NCBI GenBank assembly: GCA_964622315.1
Contig: CAZUOY010000036.1
Coordinates: 1-18,050 of the forward strand
Direction of reading: 5' to 3'
DNA: 18,050 nt
Source: JAYFNU01 sp964622315
Lineage (GTDB): Bacteria; Bacillota; Clostridia; Oscillospirales; Ruminococcaceae
Shown here: piece by piece, positions 7,116-14,152 of the stretch
Layout of the letters: every line of letters begins with the position of its first letter
How positions within the stretch are numbered: position 1 is the first letter of the stretch
Position numbers and translations under genes: made by a program
Notes under the pieces: model-generated
What the model saw: only the letters and a program-made list of their open reading frames with translations
Database searches by the model: none
Told to the model about the DNA's origin: nothing

Positions 7116-7859
7116 ATGACGTTAGATGATTTTTTTAAAGATAATCCCCGCGTCGCGCTCGGGCTTTCAGGCGGAACAGATTCCGCCTATCTGCTTTATG
7201 CCGGCTTGAAGGCGGGTGCGGACATTTACCCATTTTTCGTTAAGACACCGTTTCAACCGCAATTTGAGCTGTGTGACGCGCTTCGCCTTTCAAAGGAGCT
7301 AAAGGTAAGGCTAAACGTAATTGAGCTTAACCTTCTTTCCGACGACACGATTTTGTCAAATACCGGCGAACGCTGTTACCACTGTAAGAGCGCTATCTTC
7401 GGCGCGTTGAAAAAGGAAGCAAAAAAGCTTAAAATACCGCTGTTAATCGACGGCACCAACGCCTCTGACGACCTTTCGGACAGACCCGGCACAAGGGCGC
7501 TGAGGGAGCTTTGCGTGCGTTCACCGCTACTTGAATGTGGTTTGGCAAAGGACGATGTAAGACGCCTCTCCAAAGACGCTGGTCTATTTACCTGGAACAA
7601 GCCCGCATATGCTTGTCTTGCTACCCGCATACCCGAGGGTACGAAGATAACCGCAGACCTTTTACGGCGAGTAGAGTACGCCGAGAACGAGCTTTATGCC
7701 TTAGGCTACCAGGATATCCGCGTAAGGGTTGCGGGCGCAGCGGCAAAGCTTCAGCTCAAAGAGGCGGACCTGCCTCGTGCGGCGAAGGAGGCAAGGAAGC
7801 TGTGCGACGCTCTGTCGCCCTATTTTGACACCGTTTTGCTTGATTTGAAAGGAAGGTAA
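7116..7859 (+). CDS. larE: LarE, ATP-dependent pyridinium dicarboxylate sulfur transferase
   Basis: Adds sulfur to the adenylated carboxylates of the LarB product to make the bisthiocarboxylic acid precursor of the nickel-pincer nucleotide. The 247-residue protein has the PP-loop ATPase motif LSGGTDSAYLL (17-27), the conserved RCYHCK (86-91) and the C-terminal-half motif KPAYACLATRIPEGT (162-176). Cys167 corresponds to the sulfur-donor cysteine of Lactiplantibacillus LarE. Cys87 and Cys90 with Cys167 match the three-cysteine pattern of iron-sulfur-cluster LarE proteins, which recycle sulfur rather than sacrifice the enzyme. I chose the ATG at 7116, preceded by AAAGGCG; a start at 7080 would overlap the hairpin/T-tract and has no ribosome site. 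larB follows after 4 bp. Confidence 0.93.
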   Translation: MTLDDFFKDNPRVALGLSGGTDSAYLLYAGLKAGADIYPFFVKTPFQPQFELCDALRLSKELKVRLNVIELNLLSDDTILSNTGERCYHCKSAIFGALKKEAKKLKIPLLIDGTNASDDLSDRPGTRALRELCVRSPLLECGLAKDDVRRLSKDAGLFTWNKPAYACLATRIPEGTKITADLLRRVEYAENELYALGYQDIRVRVAGAAAKLQLKEADLPRAAKEARKLCDALSPYFDTVLLDLKGR

Positions 7860-7863
7860 GGCT

Positions 7864-8616
7864 ATGGATAAGAAGGAAACCGCCGAGCTTTTGCGGTCGG
7901 TGCGCGACGGCAAGGTAAGCGTTGAGGACGCGCTTGACGTACTGAAAGCGGCGCCCTTTGCTGACCTCGGCTTCGCTAAGCTTGACCTTCACCGTGCTCT
8001 TAGACAGGGTGTCGCGGAGGTAATCTACGGCGCGGGTAAAACGCCCGAACAGATATCCGCTATTGCCTCGGCACTCGCTGAACGCGGTCAGAAAACCGTG
8101 TTAATCACGCGCCTGTCAAAGCAAAGCGCCGAACAGGTTAAAAACGATATACCGCTCGATTATTACGAAACGGCGAAAATAGGTATTGTCGGCTCACTTC
8201 CCAAGCCCGACGGCGTTGGGAAAATAGTGATAGCAACAGGCGGCACAAGCGATATGCCTGTTGCGGAGGAGGCGGCAATTACCGCGCTCGCGCTCGGAAA
8301 CGAGGTCACGCGGCTTTACGACGTCGGCGTAGCGGGGCTTCACAGACTTCTTTCGCACTCTAATGAGCTTCAGTCCGCTCGGGTGATAATTGCGATAGCG
8401 GGCATGGAGGGGGCTCTTGCGAGTGTTATCGGCGGACTTGTCGATTGTCCGGTAATCGCTGTTCCCACAAGCGTCGGCTACGGTGCTTCCTTCGAGGGGC
8501 TTTCGGCGCTTCTTTCCATGTTAAACTCCTGCGCAAGCGGCGTCAGCGTAGTGAATATTGACAACGGCTTCGGCGCGGGGTATCAGGCAAGTATTATTAA
8601 TCATCTGAGAGGATAA
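7864..8616 (+). CDS. larB: LarB, pyridinium-3,5-biscarboxylic acid mononucleotide synthase
   Basis: Catalyses the first step of nickel-pincer cofactor synthesis: carboxylation and hydrolysis of nicotinic acid adenine dinucleotide. At 250 residues it has normal length. The N-terminal helical part (1-50) carries FADLGFAKLDLHRALRQG. The C-terminal PurE-like domain (about 118-248) shows IVIATGGTSDMPVAEEA, RLYDVGVAGLHRLL, AGMEGALASVIGGL and PTSVGYGASFEGLSALL. Cys223 in MLNSCASG fits the conserved nucleophilic cysteine. The ATG at 7864 has AAGGAAGG upstream; larE ends 4 bp before and larC begins 3 bp after the stop, so the three genes form a tight operon. Confidence 0.95.
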   Translation: MDKKETAELLRSVRDGKVSVEDALDVLKAAPFADLGFAKLDLHRALRQGVAEVIYGAGKTPEQISAIASALAERGQKTVLITRLSKQSAEQVKNDIPLDYYETAKIGIVGSLPKPDGVGKIVIATGGTSDMPVAEEAAITALALGNEVTRLYDVGVAGLHRLLSHSNELQSARVIIAIAGMEGALASVIGGLVDCPVIAVPTSVGYGASFEGLSALLSMLNSCASGVSVVNIDNGFGAGYQASIINHLRG

Positions 8617-8619
8617 ACC

Positions 8620-9795
8620 ATGAAAACGCTTTACCTTGAATGTAATATGGGTGCCGCTGGAGATATGCTAACAGCCGCGCTCGCCGAGCTTATTCCCGAT
8701 AAAAAGGCTTTTGCCGAAAGAATAAACTCTCTCGGCATTCCTAAAGTTAAACTATCGTTCGAGCCGTCCGAGAAATGCGGTATATGCGGTACTCACGCCT
8801 CAATCACAATAATGGGCGAGGAGGAGTGCGAGCATCACCACGACGAACATAGCCACCACGAGCACCATCACCACCATTCAAGCTCACACGAGATAGAAGC
8901 GCTAATCGGTGGGTTAAATCTCTCCGCTTCGGTAAAGTCTGACGCACTCGCTGTCTTTAACTCTATACTCGAAGCGGAAAGCATTGTTCACGGCAAGCCC
9001 GTTTCTGAGGTTCACCTGCACGAGGTGGGCAGCCTTGACGCGGCGGCGGATATAATCAGCGTATGCCTTCTGATTGAGGAGCTTTCCCCCGATATTATTA
9101 TCTGTTCGCCTGTCAACACTGGGAGCGGCGAGGTTCACTGTGCGCACGGTATTCTGCCAGTACCCGCGCCCGCTACCGAGATTCTTCTTCGCGATATACC
9201 CTCATATAGCGACGGGACGGTGGGTGAGCTTTGTACCCCGACGGGCGCGGCGCTGATAAAGCGTTTTGCTTCAAAATTCGGGGCGCGGCCTGCTTTAAAG
9301 GTCGAGAAGACTGGCTATGGTATGGGAAATAAGGATTTTTTGAAGGCAAACTGTCTTCGCGCTTTTTGGGGCGAAACGACAGACGAGCAAAGCGAAATTG
9401 TCGAGCTTTCCTGCAACCTTGACGATATGACTCCCGAGGATATCTCCTTCGCCTGCGAGCGTCTTTTCGAAGGCGGCGCGCTGGATGTCTGGACCTCGCC
9501 GATAGTTATGAAGAAATCCCGTATGGGGACGCTTCTTTCCTGCTTATGTAAACCCGCGGACCGCGAAAAGATACTTCCGCTTATCTTCAAGCATACAACC
9601 ACACTCGGTGTTCGCGAAAGCCTAAAGCGACGTTATGAGCTTGAACGTAAAGAGTATACCGCTGAAACAGAGAACGGTGCCGTTCGTGTAAAGCGCTCAA
9701 GCGGCTTCGGTATAAAACGTGAAAAAGCGGAGTTTGAGGACAGAGCTGAAATCGCCCGACAAACGGACAAGCCTCTTTCGGAGATAAAGCTTTAG
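8620..9795 (+). CDS. larC: LarC, nickel-pincer cofactor nickel insertase (unsplit)
   Basis: Inserts nickel into the bisthiocarboxylic pyridinium mononucleotide using CTP, forming the mature nickel-pincer nucleotide. The 391-residue protein begins with the family motif CNMGAAGDMLTAAL (8-21). It has a His-rich, presumably nickel-binding insert at about 71-90, dense in His with some Glu/Asp. HLHEVGSLDAAADI and PVPAPATE follow, and the C-terminal half begins near SCNLDDMTPEDISF. In Lactiplantibacillus plantarum larC is two frames joined by programmed frameshifting; here it is one uninterrupted frame. The ATG at 8620 follows GAGAGGAT. It is the last gene of the operon, ending 26 bp before a strong hairpin. 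No LarA-type client enzyme is encoded nearby. Confidence 0.95.
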   Translation: MKTLYLECNMGAAGDMLTAALAELIPDKKAFAERINSLGIPKVKLSFEPSEKCGICGTHASITIMGEEECEHHHDEHSHHEHHHHHSSSHEIEALIGGLNLSASVKSDALAVFNSILEAESIVHGKPVSEVHLHEVGSLDAAADIISVCLLIEELSPDIIICSPVNTGSGEVHCAHGILPVPAPATEILLRDIPSYSDGTVGELCTPTGAALIKRFASKFGARPALKVEKTGYGMGNKDFLKANCLRAFWGETTDEQSEIVELSCNLDDMTPEDISFACERLFEGGALDVWTSPIVMKKSRMGTLLSCLCKPADREKILPLIFKHTTTLGVRESLKRRYELERKEYTAETENGAVRVKRSSGFGIKREKAEFEDRAEIARQTDKPLSEIKL

Positions 9796-9821
9796 TCTTA
9801 TTACACAGATTATTTAATGCA

Positions 9822-9855
9822 AAGCCCCCGCGTCGCATAAGCGACGCGGGGGCTT
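9822..9855. terminator. Bidirectional terminator between larC and flavin reductase gene
   Basis: Perfect 15-bp arms, AAGCCCCCGCGTCGC (9822-9836) and its complement (9841-9855), close on an ATAA loop. The two flanking genes converge here. T-tracts are short on both sides, but the stem is very stable. Confidence 0.85.
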
Positions 9856-9864
9856 CTTACTTAA

Positions 9865-10377
9865 TTACTCCTTAACAAGTGCTCGGACTATTTCGCCGAT
9901 ATACATTTTATGATAGTCTTGCGAGCCGTAGTATGCGCCGTCAATCGAGCTATCTGCGAAGCCCGACCTTTCTATTGGGTGAACGCTCAGCTTACGGCAG
10001 ATTAGCACTGTTTCCGCTTCACTGAAATAGGGTGTTTCGCCGTCCGTGAGAACGTTTAGACCCGCCTTCGCTATCTTGTCCTCATTTCGACCCGAGGCGC
10101 TACCCATATATCCAAGCAGCTTAGCGTTCGCCTTGTGGTCAAAGACATTAAGCGAAAAGCCGTTTGAACTGTCTATCAGTGTTTTTGTGAAACGGCTGTC
10201 GCGTACAAATATAAACGCCGCGTTCTTTTCCCATATTACGCCGAGCCCACCCCACGAGGCCGTCATGGCGTTTACCCTTTCGCCGCTTTTCGCGGCGATA
10301 AGAAGCCAGTCCTCACCTATCGTTTTAAATGGATTAAGCTTTAATTCCTTTGGTTTTACTTCAATAAATTCGCTCAT
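9865..10377 (-). CDS. Flavin reductase-like FMN-binding protein
   Basis: A 170-residue soluble protein of the flavin reductase-like / FMN-binding split-barrel group. The N-terminal half has the typical pattern: LLIAAKSGERVNAMTASWGG (27-46), then AAFIFVRDSRFTKTLIDSS, where substrate cleft and FMN phosphate contacts lie in relatives, then GFSLNVFD and LLGYMGSASGRNEDK. Clostridial members are often annotated as flavoredoxins or NAD(P)H:flavin oxidoreductases; the partner here is not evident. The ATG at 10377 has AAAGGAT upstream. It stands alone, convergent with larC and downstream of the receptor operon's terminator. The upstream region 10378-10516 is AT-rich with TATA-like sequence, but I find no clear -35/-10 pair. 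Confidence 0.85.
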   Translation of the reverse strand: MSEFIEVKPKELKLNPFKTIGEDWLLIAAKSGERVNAMTASWGGLGVIWEKNAAFIFVRDSRFTKTLIDSSNGFSLNVFDHKANAKLLGYMGSASGRNEDKIAKAGLNVLTDGETPYFSEAETVLICRKLSVHPIERSGFADSSIDGAYYGSQDYHKMYIGEIVRALVKE

Positions 10378-10516
10378 ATCTATATCCTTTCTCAGTGCTT
10401 AAAGCGCCGCTCACCCTTCTTGGTTCACGCAAATTAGGCAGTAATTACTTCGCCTATAATATATATACTAACTCTAAAGCCTTTACAGCGCAAGAAAAAA
10501 AGGTCGCAGAAAGAAA

Positions 10517-10546
10517 AAAGCCGCGGACAATTCTGTCCGCGGCTTT
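10517..10546 (-). terminator. Intrinsic terminator of the chemoreceptor operon
   Basis: The 13-bp perfect arms AAAGCCGCGGACA and TGTCCGCGGCTTT close on a four-base loop. On the minus strand TTTTTTCTTT follows. It lies 9 bp after the chemoreceptor stop codon. Confidence 0.92.
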
Positions 10547-10555
10547 GCTGCTCTG

Positions 10556-12781
10556 TTAATACTTGCTTGTGTTCTTCGGCTTCTTCTCGTCGTCGTTGTA
10601 TACGGTTGTAAACGACTTATCGGCGGCGCGCCATTTGTTAACAATGTCCGCGTCAATAAGTGCGAAATGGTCGACAAGGTTCTTAAGCAGATGAGACTGT
10701 CCGCTGAGCTCCTCGGAAGCCGCCGCGCTCTCCTCCGCCGTGGCGGAGTTGGTCTGAACGACCGCGGAGACCTGCTCCATACCTGTGTTGACCTGCGCTA
10801 CAGCCGTCGCCTGCTCCTCGGAAGCAGTGGCGATGTTAGCAACCAAGTCTGCGACTTGAAGGGTGTAATCGACAACCGAGAATATTGATTTCGCCGTCTC
10901 GTCCGCGATTACCGAGCCGTTCTTTACGGCGGTAATGGTTCTTTCAATAAGGTTCGTTGTGTTGTTAGCCGCCTCAGATGACTTCTGAGCAAGGTTTCTG
11001 ACCTCGTCGGCCACAACCGCGAAGCCCTTGCCCGCGGCACCCGCGCGCGCCGCTTCAACCGCCGCGTTAAGCGCAAGTATGTTTGTCTGGAAGGCGATGT
11101 CGTCTATCGTCTTAACTATCTTTTCAATCTGTGAGGCGGTATCGTTAATCTCGCCCATTGCCGCAATCATCTTCTCCATCTGCTTGGAGCTTGACTGCAT
11201 CTCGTCGCCTGTCTGGTTCGCAAGTTCCTTCGCCTTCTGCGCGCTCACGTCGTTTTCTTTAATCTGCTGTGCTATAAGCGCGATAGTGGCTGAAAGCTCC
11301 TCGACCGAAGACGCCTGTTCCGTTGCGCCCTGGCTTAGCGCCTGAGCGCCGGAGCTTACCTGCTCAGCACCGCTGTTGACCTGTTCGCTCGCGGTGTTAA
11401 TCTGAAGCATTACGTCATTAAGGTTAAACTTCAGCTTGCGAAGACCACTGAGAAGCGGCTTGTAATCGTCAACGTAAAGCTCTCTATGCTGTACGTGGAT
11501 ATCAAGGTCGCCGTTCGAGATACCCTCGAAGCAGTAGTCCATATCGTCTATCATCTTGCGCATGCTATCGCAAATCTGCTTGGTAGCTACGCAAAGGGTT
11601 TCTGTCTCGTCTCCCGTTTTGAAGTGCTTAACCTCGCTTTTGAGGTCGCCCTTCGCAAGCGCGACCAGACGCTTACTGCTCTCCTCAATGGGCCTCACGA
11701 TAGCCGTGGTTCTCGCGTAAACCGCGAAGGAACAAAGTGTAGCAAACACAAAGGAAATCGCAATAATTATCCAACTGAGAGTTACATAAGTACCGTTGTA
11801 ATCGTTATAATTTGTGAGCGAAACTAAGCGCCAACCGTCAGAGCCTTCCACATCGGCGGCGGAGATAAATCTCTGAACGCCGGAAACCTTTGTCATTATG
11901 CTGCTCGCCGCAACATTTCCGTCGGTTGTGGAGGTTTTAAGTGACGAGCTTACAAAGTCGGCATACTCTTTATTCTTAGCGTCAAGGCTTTGCACTGTAA
12001 CGCCGCCCATTACCATGCTGCTCGTGCCGTCTTCGCTGTCTATCTTGCTCGCAATTATCTTTCCGTCCTTATTAATTACGGAGACAATTGTGCTTTCGCT
12101 TATAACTATAGAGGACGCCATATCGTTAAGGAAGGCCTCGTTCGGGATAAAGGACACAACGCCGACTATCTCGCTTCCCTGTATACCGTCGGCATACAGC
12201 GGCGCGGAAAGAATTATAGTAAGGTCGCCCGTTACCTTGCTGACTACAGGCTCGGATATCCACGTCTTGCCCTTCATGCTCTCGACAAAGTAATCACGGT
12301 CGCTGTAGTCGGTCCCGTCAAAGATACTTAATCCGTCCGTACCGATAATACGTCCGCGAAGGAAGCCGTAATCCTTTACCTTCTGGTCGATTATCGCCTG
12401 CTTGTCCTCAAGAGAAACGCGGGGGTCCGCAAGGTCAGGATTTGTGCCTATCTCGCCCACTATTCCCTTATAATACTCAAGCTGGTTTGTAAACCTCTGC
12501 GCTTCCGCCTCGGTAATTGTCGTAATGTTCTGTCTTACGTTCTGCATAGCTTGAAGGCGCGAAGCGGTAAGGCTCGCCGTGATGACTATAGTCATCGCAA
12601 CCCACAAGAGCAGAACAAACCAGAACACGACCTTGAAGCGCAAGCCACCTTTTTTCATGCTCTGCTTCATAGCGTCCGCGTCGGCTTTTACCGCCACGGC
12701 CTTCTGTTTAATTTCCGCCTTCTTTTCGCTCAATTCCTCTGCCACCTTATTCTCCAGTTTGGTCTTCTCTGCTTCGCTCAT
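10556..12781 (-). CDS. Methyl-accepting chemotaxis protein with dCache sensor
   Basis: A 741-residue transmembrane chemoreceptor feeding CheA/CheW signalling. Layout: an unusual charged cytoplasmic extension rich in Lys, Glu and Ala (1-49), TM1 (about 50-71), an extracellular dCache domain (about 75-325; typical YSDRDYFVESMKGKTWISEP at 159-178), TM2 (about 332-356), HAMP (about 357-410) and a long coiled signalling domain. The tip carries FQTNILALNAAVEAARAG and GKGFAVVADEVRNLAQKS. The C-terminus ends NTSKY without a CheR-tethering NWETF-type pentapeptide. The ATG at 12781 follows TAGGAGAG. It is the last gene of a minus-strand operon, 104 bp after the HDOD gene. A TATAAT at 12818-12823 could give it an additional promoter. 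The ligand is unknown. Confidence 0.96.
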   Translation of the reverse strand: MSEAEKTKLENKVAEELSEKKAEIKQKAVAVKADADAMKQSMKKGGLRFKVVFWFVLLLWVAMTIVITASLTASRLQAMQNVRQNITTITEAEAQRFTNQLEYYKGIVGEIGTNPDLADPRVSLEDKQAIIDQKVKDYGFLRGRIIGTDGLSIFDGTDYSDRDYFVESMKGKTWISEPVVSKVTGDLTIILSAPLYADGIQGSEIVGVVSFIPNEAFLNDMASSIVISESTIVSVINKDGKIIASKIDSEDGTSSMVMGGVTVQSLDAKNKEYADFVSSSLKTSTTDGNVAASSIMTKVSGVQRFISAADVEGSDGWRLVSLTNYNDYNGTYVTLSWIIIAISFVFATLCSFAVYARTTAIVRPIEESSKRLVALAKGDLKSEVKHFKTGDETETLCVATKQICDSMRKMIDDMDYCFEGISNGDLDIHVQHRELYVDDYKPLLSGLRKLKFNLNDVMLQINTASEQVNSGAEQVSSGAQALSQGATEQASSVEELSATIALIAQQIKENDVSAQKAKELANQTGDEMQSSSKQMEKMIAAMGEINDTASQIEKIVKTIDDIAFQTNILALNAAVEAARAGAAGKGFAVVADEVRNLAQKSSEAANNTTNLIERTITAVKNGSVIADETAKSIFSVVDYTLQVADLVANIATASEEQATAVAQVNTGMEQVSAVVQTNSATAEESAAASEELSGQSHLLKNLVDHFALIDADIVNKWRAADKSFTTVYNDDEKKPKNTSKY

Positions 12782-12817
12782 TTCAGTACTCTCCTACCTA
12801 CTAAAATACGGTTTTCG

Positions 12818-12823
12818 ATTATA
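12818..12823 (-). promoter_or_regulatory. Possible -10 element upstream of the chemoreceptor gene
   Basis: TATAAT on the minus strand, about 37 bp before the MCP ATG, with only a poor -35 (GTTTTG at 17 bp). A GCCGCAC/GTGCGGC inverted repeat lies just upstream (about 12832-12858). It may be an internal promoter, or chance. Confidence 0.3.
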
Positions 12824-12885
12824 CGCTTTCCTGCCGCACGCAAAACCGAACTGTGCGGCGGAACCGGACCCGCCGGAAGGGTTTA

Positions 12886-14118
12886 TCAGCCTTGCTCTAC
12901 GAAGGGCTTCATCAGCTCCTCCATAGTTTCGTTTACATACTTTACTGCGTTTACGTAGGTCTGCGCGATTACACTTACGGGAATATCGTTCGCCACCGCG
13001 CACCGTTCAGCCTTGCTCCATTCGCCGTTTTCATAGAAAATGCACATATTAAGAAGTTCTCCGCAGGGTCCCTCGCGCTTTGTAAGACCGTTCTTAATTG
13101 TTTCCGCGATGGGTAGCTCGCGGACTGCGTCCTCAAGAGAAACTCCGAGCAACGCGTCCAGCGTTGAGAACATACCGAGGAGATAAGCCTCGCTCTCGGT
13201 AGCGTCAAAACTCTTAATATATTTGGAAAGCTCCTGACAGAAGACCGCGCGTAAAAACGAGGTTTTTATTAGCTCGTCGGTCATTCCGCCGTTAGGAACA
13301 AAGCCTAACAGGTATATCCACTGTTTTAGCTGTCCGAGACCTATAACGGTAAGCGCCTGCTTAACGTCCTTTATGCGGTTCGGAATGGAGAAGTATGCGG
13401 AGTTGACCATCTTGATTAGCGAGAAGGTCAGCGAAACGTCAAGCGAAATCAGCGACGCTATCTCGTCAAAATCGGGTTCCTCCTTCGTTACCGCAACCAT
13501 TAGGCGGAAGAAGGTGGATTGCAGATGGTCTATCTTCTTTATCTTTGAGGATTCAAGCTTTGCTATAGCCTGACCCTGTATGTAATCGAGGTCGTATGCC
13601 TTAGCAGCCTCGCGCGCTTCGTCTGTATCAACGTTGAACGCCGCAAGCTTCTTTCCAAGCTTCTTACCTATGCTGATTATTTTACCCGTTTCGTCGCTGT
13701 CGAACTTTGCAAAATCGAGCTTGATAATATCGACGTTTGGAAGAATATCAAGATGTCGGTTGTTAAAATCGAAACCGGAGAACGCCAGTCTGTAGCCCTG
13801 CTTCTTGTAGCGGTCGAGTATTATCTTCGCCGCGGGATTGACAAGCACGTTGTCCTCAAACTGAATGACAAGCTTCTTCTCGTCGAACACGCGCGGAATG
13901 TTCTGCATAAGCAGGTTAGGCGTAAATGTCAAAAAGCAGTCCTTGTTGCTCAGGAAGCCCGAACCGTCTACCTGATTGAAGAACGACATAATGGTGTTGG
14001 CGACACGCGAGTCGTTCTGGTTATAATAGGTGCGCCCGCCCTGATAATAAATCAGCTCGTAGGCCTCAACCTTGTTGTCACGATTCAAAATCGGCTGCCG
14101 TGCAATATAGGTATCCAT
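12886..14118 (-). CDS. Degenerate EAL plus HDOD signalling protein (YuxH type)
   Basis: A 410-residue cytoplasmic protein with the two-domain layout of the YuxH family. Residues 1-195 form an EAL-like barrel (start YIARQPILNRDNKVEAYELIYY, broken here only by reading length). The catalytic signatures are altered: YELIY replaces EAL/ELL and FSGFDF replaces the DDFG acidic pair, while IKLDF (132-136) remains. It should therefore not hydrolyse cyclic di-GMP, though it might bind it. Residues 198-400 form an HDOD domain, with LISLDVSLTFSLIKMVNSAYF and the IKDVKQALTVIGLGQLKQWIYLL region; HDOD domains lack the HD catalytic residues and act as scaffolds. The ATG at 14118 follows AGGGAGAA, 34 bp after the actin-like gene, and the chemoreceptor follows. 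Confidence 0.92.
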   Translation of the reverse strand: MDTYIARQPILNRDNKVEAYELIYYQGGRTYYNQNDSRVANTIMSFFNQVDGSGFLSNKDCFLTFTPNLLMQNIPRVFDEKKLVIQFEDNVLVNPAAKIILDRYKKQGYRLAFSGFDFNNRHLDILPNVDIIKLDFAKFDSDETGKIISIGKKLGKKLAAFNVDTDEAREAAKAYDLDYIQGQAIAKLESSKIKKIDHLQSTFFRLMVAVTKEEPDFDEIASLISLDVSLTFSLIKMVNSAYFSIPNRIKDVKQALTVIGLGQLKQWIYLLGFVPNGGMTDELIKTSFLRAVFCQELSKYIKSFDATESEAYLLGMFSTLDALLGVSLEDAVRELPIAETIKNGLTKREGPCGELLNMCIFYENGEWSKAERCAVANDIPVSVIAQTYVNAVKYVNETMEELMKPFVEQG

Positions 14119-14152
14119 CTTTTCTCCCTGTAAAGATACTTTAGTCTGAAAA

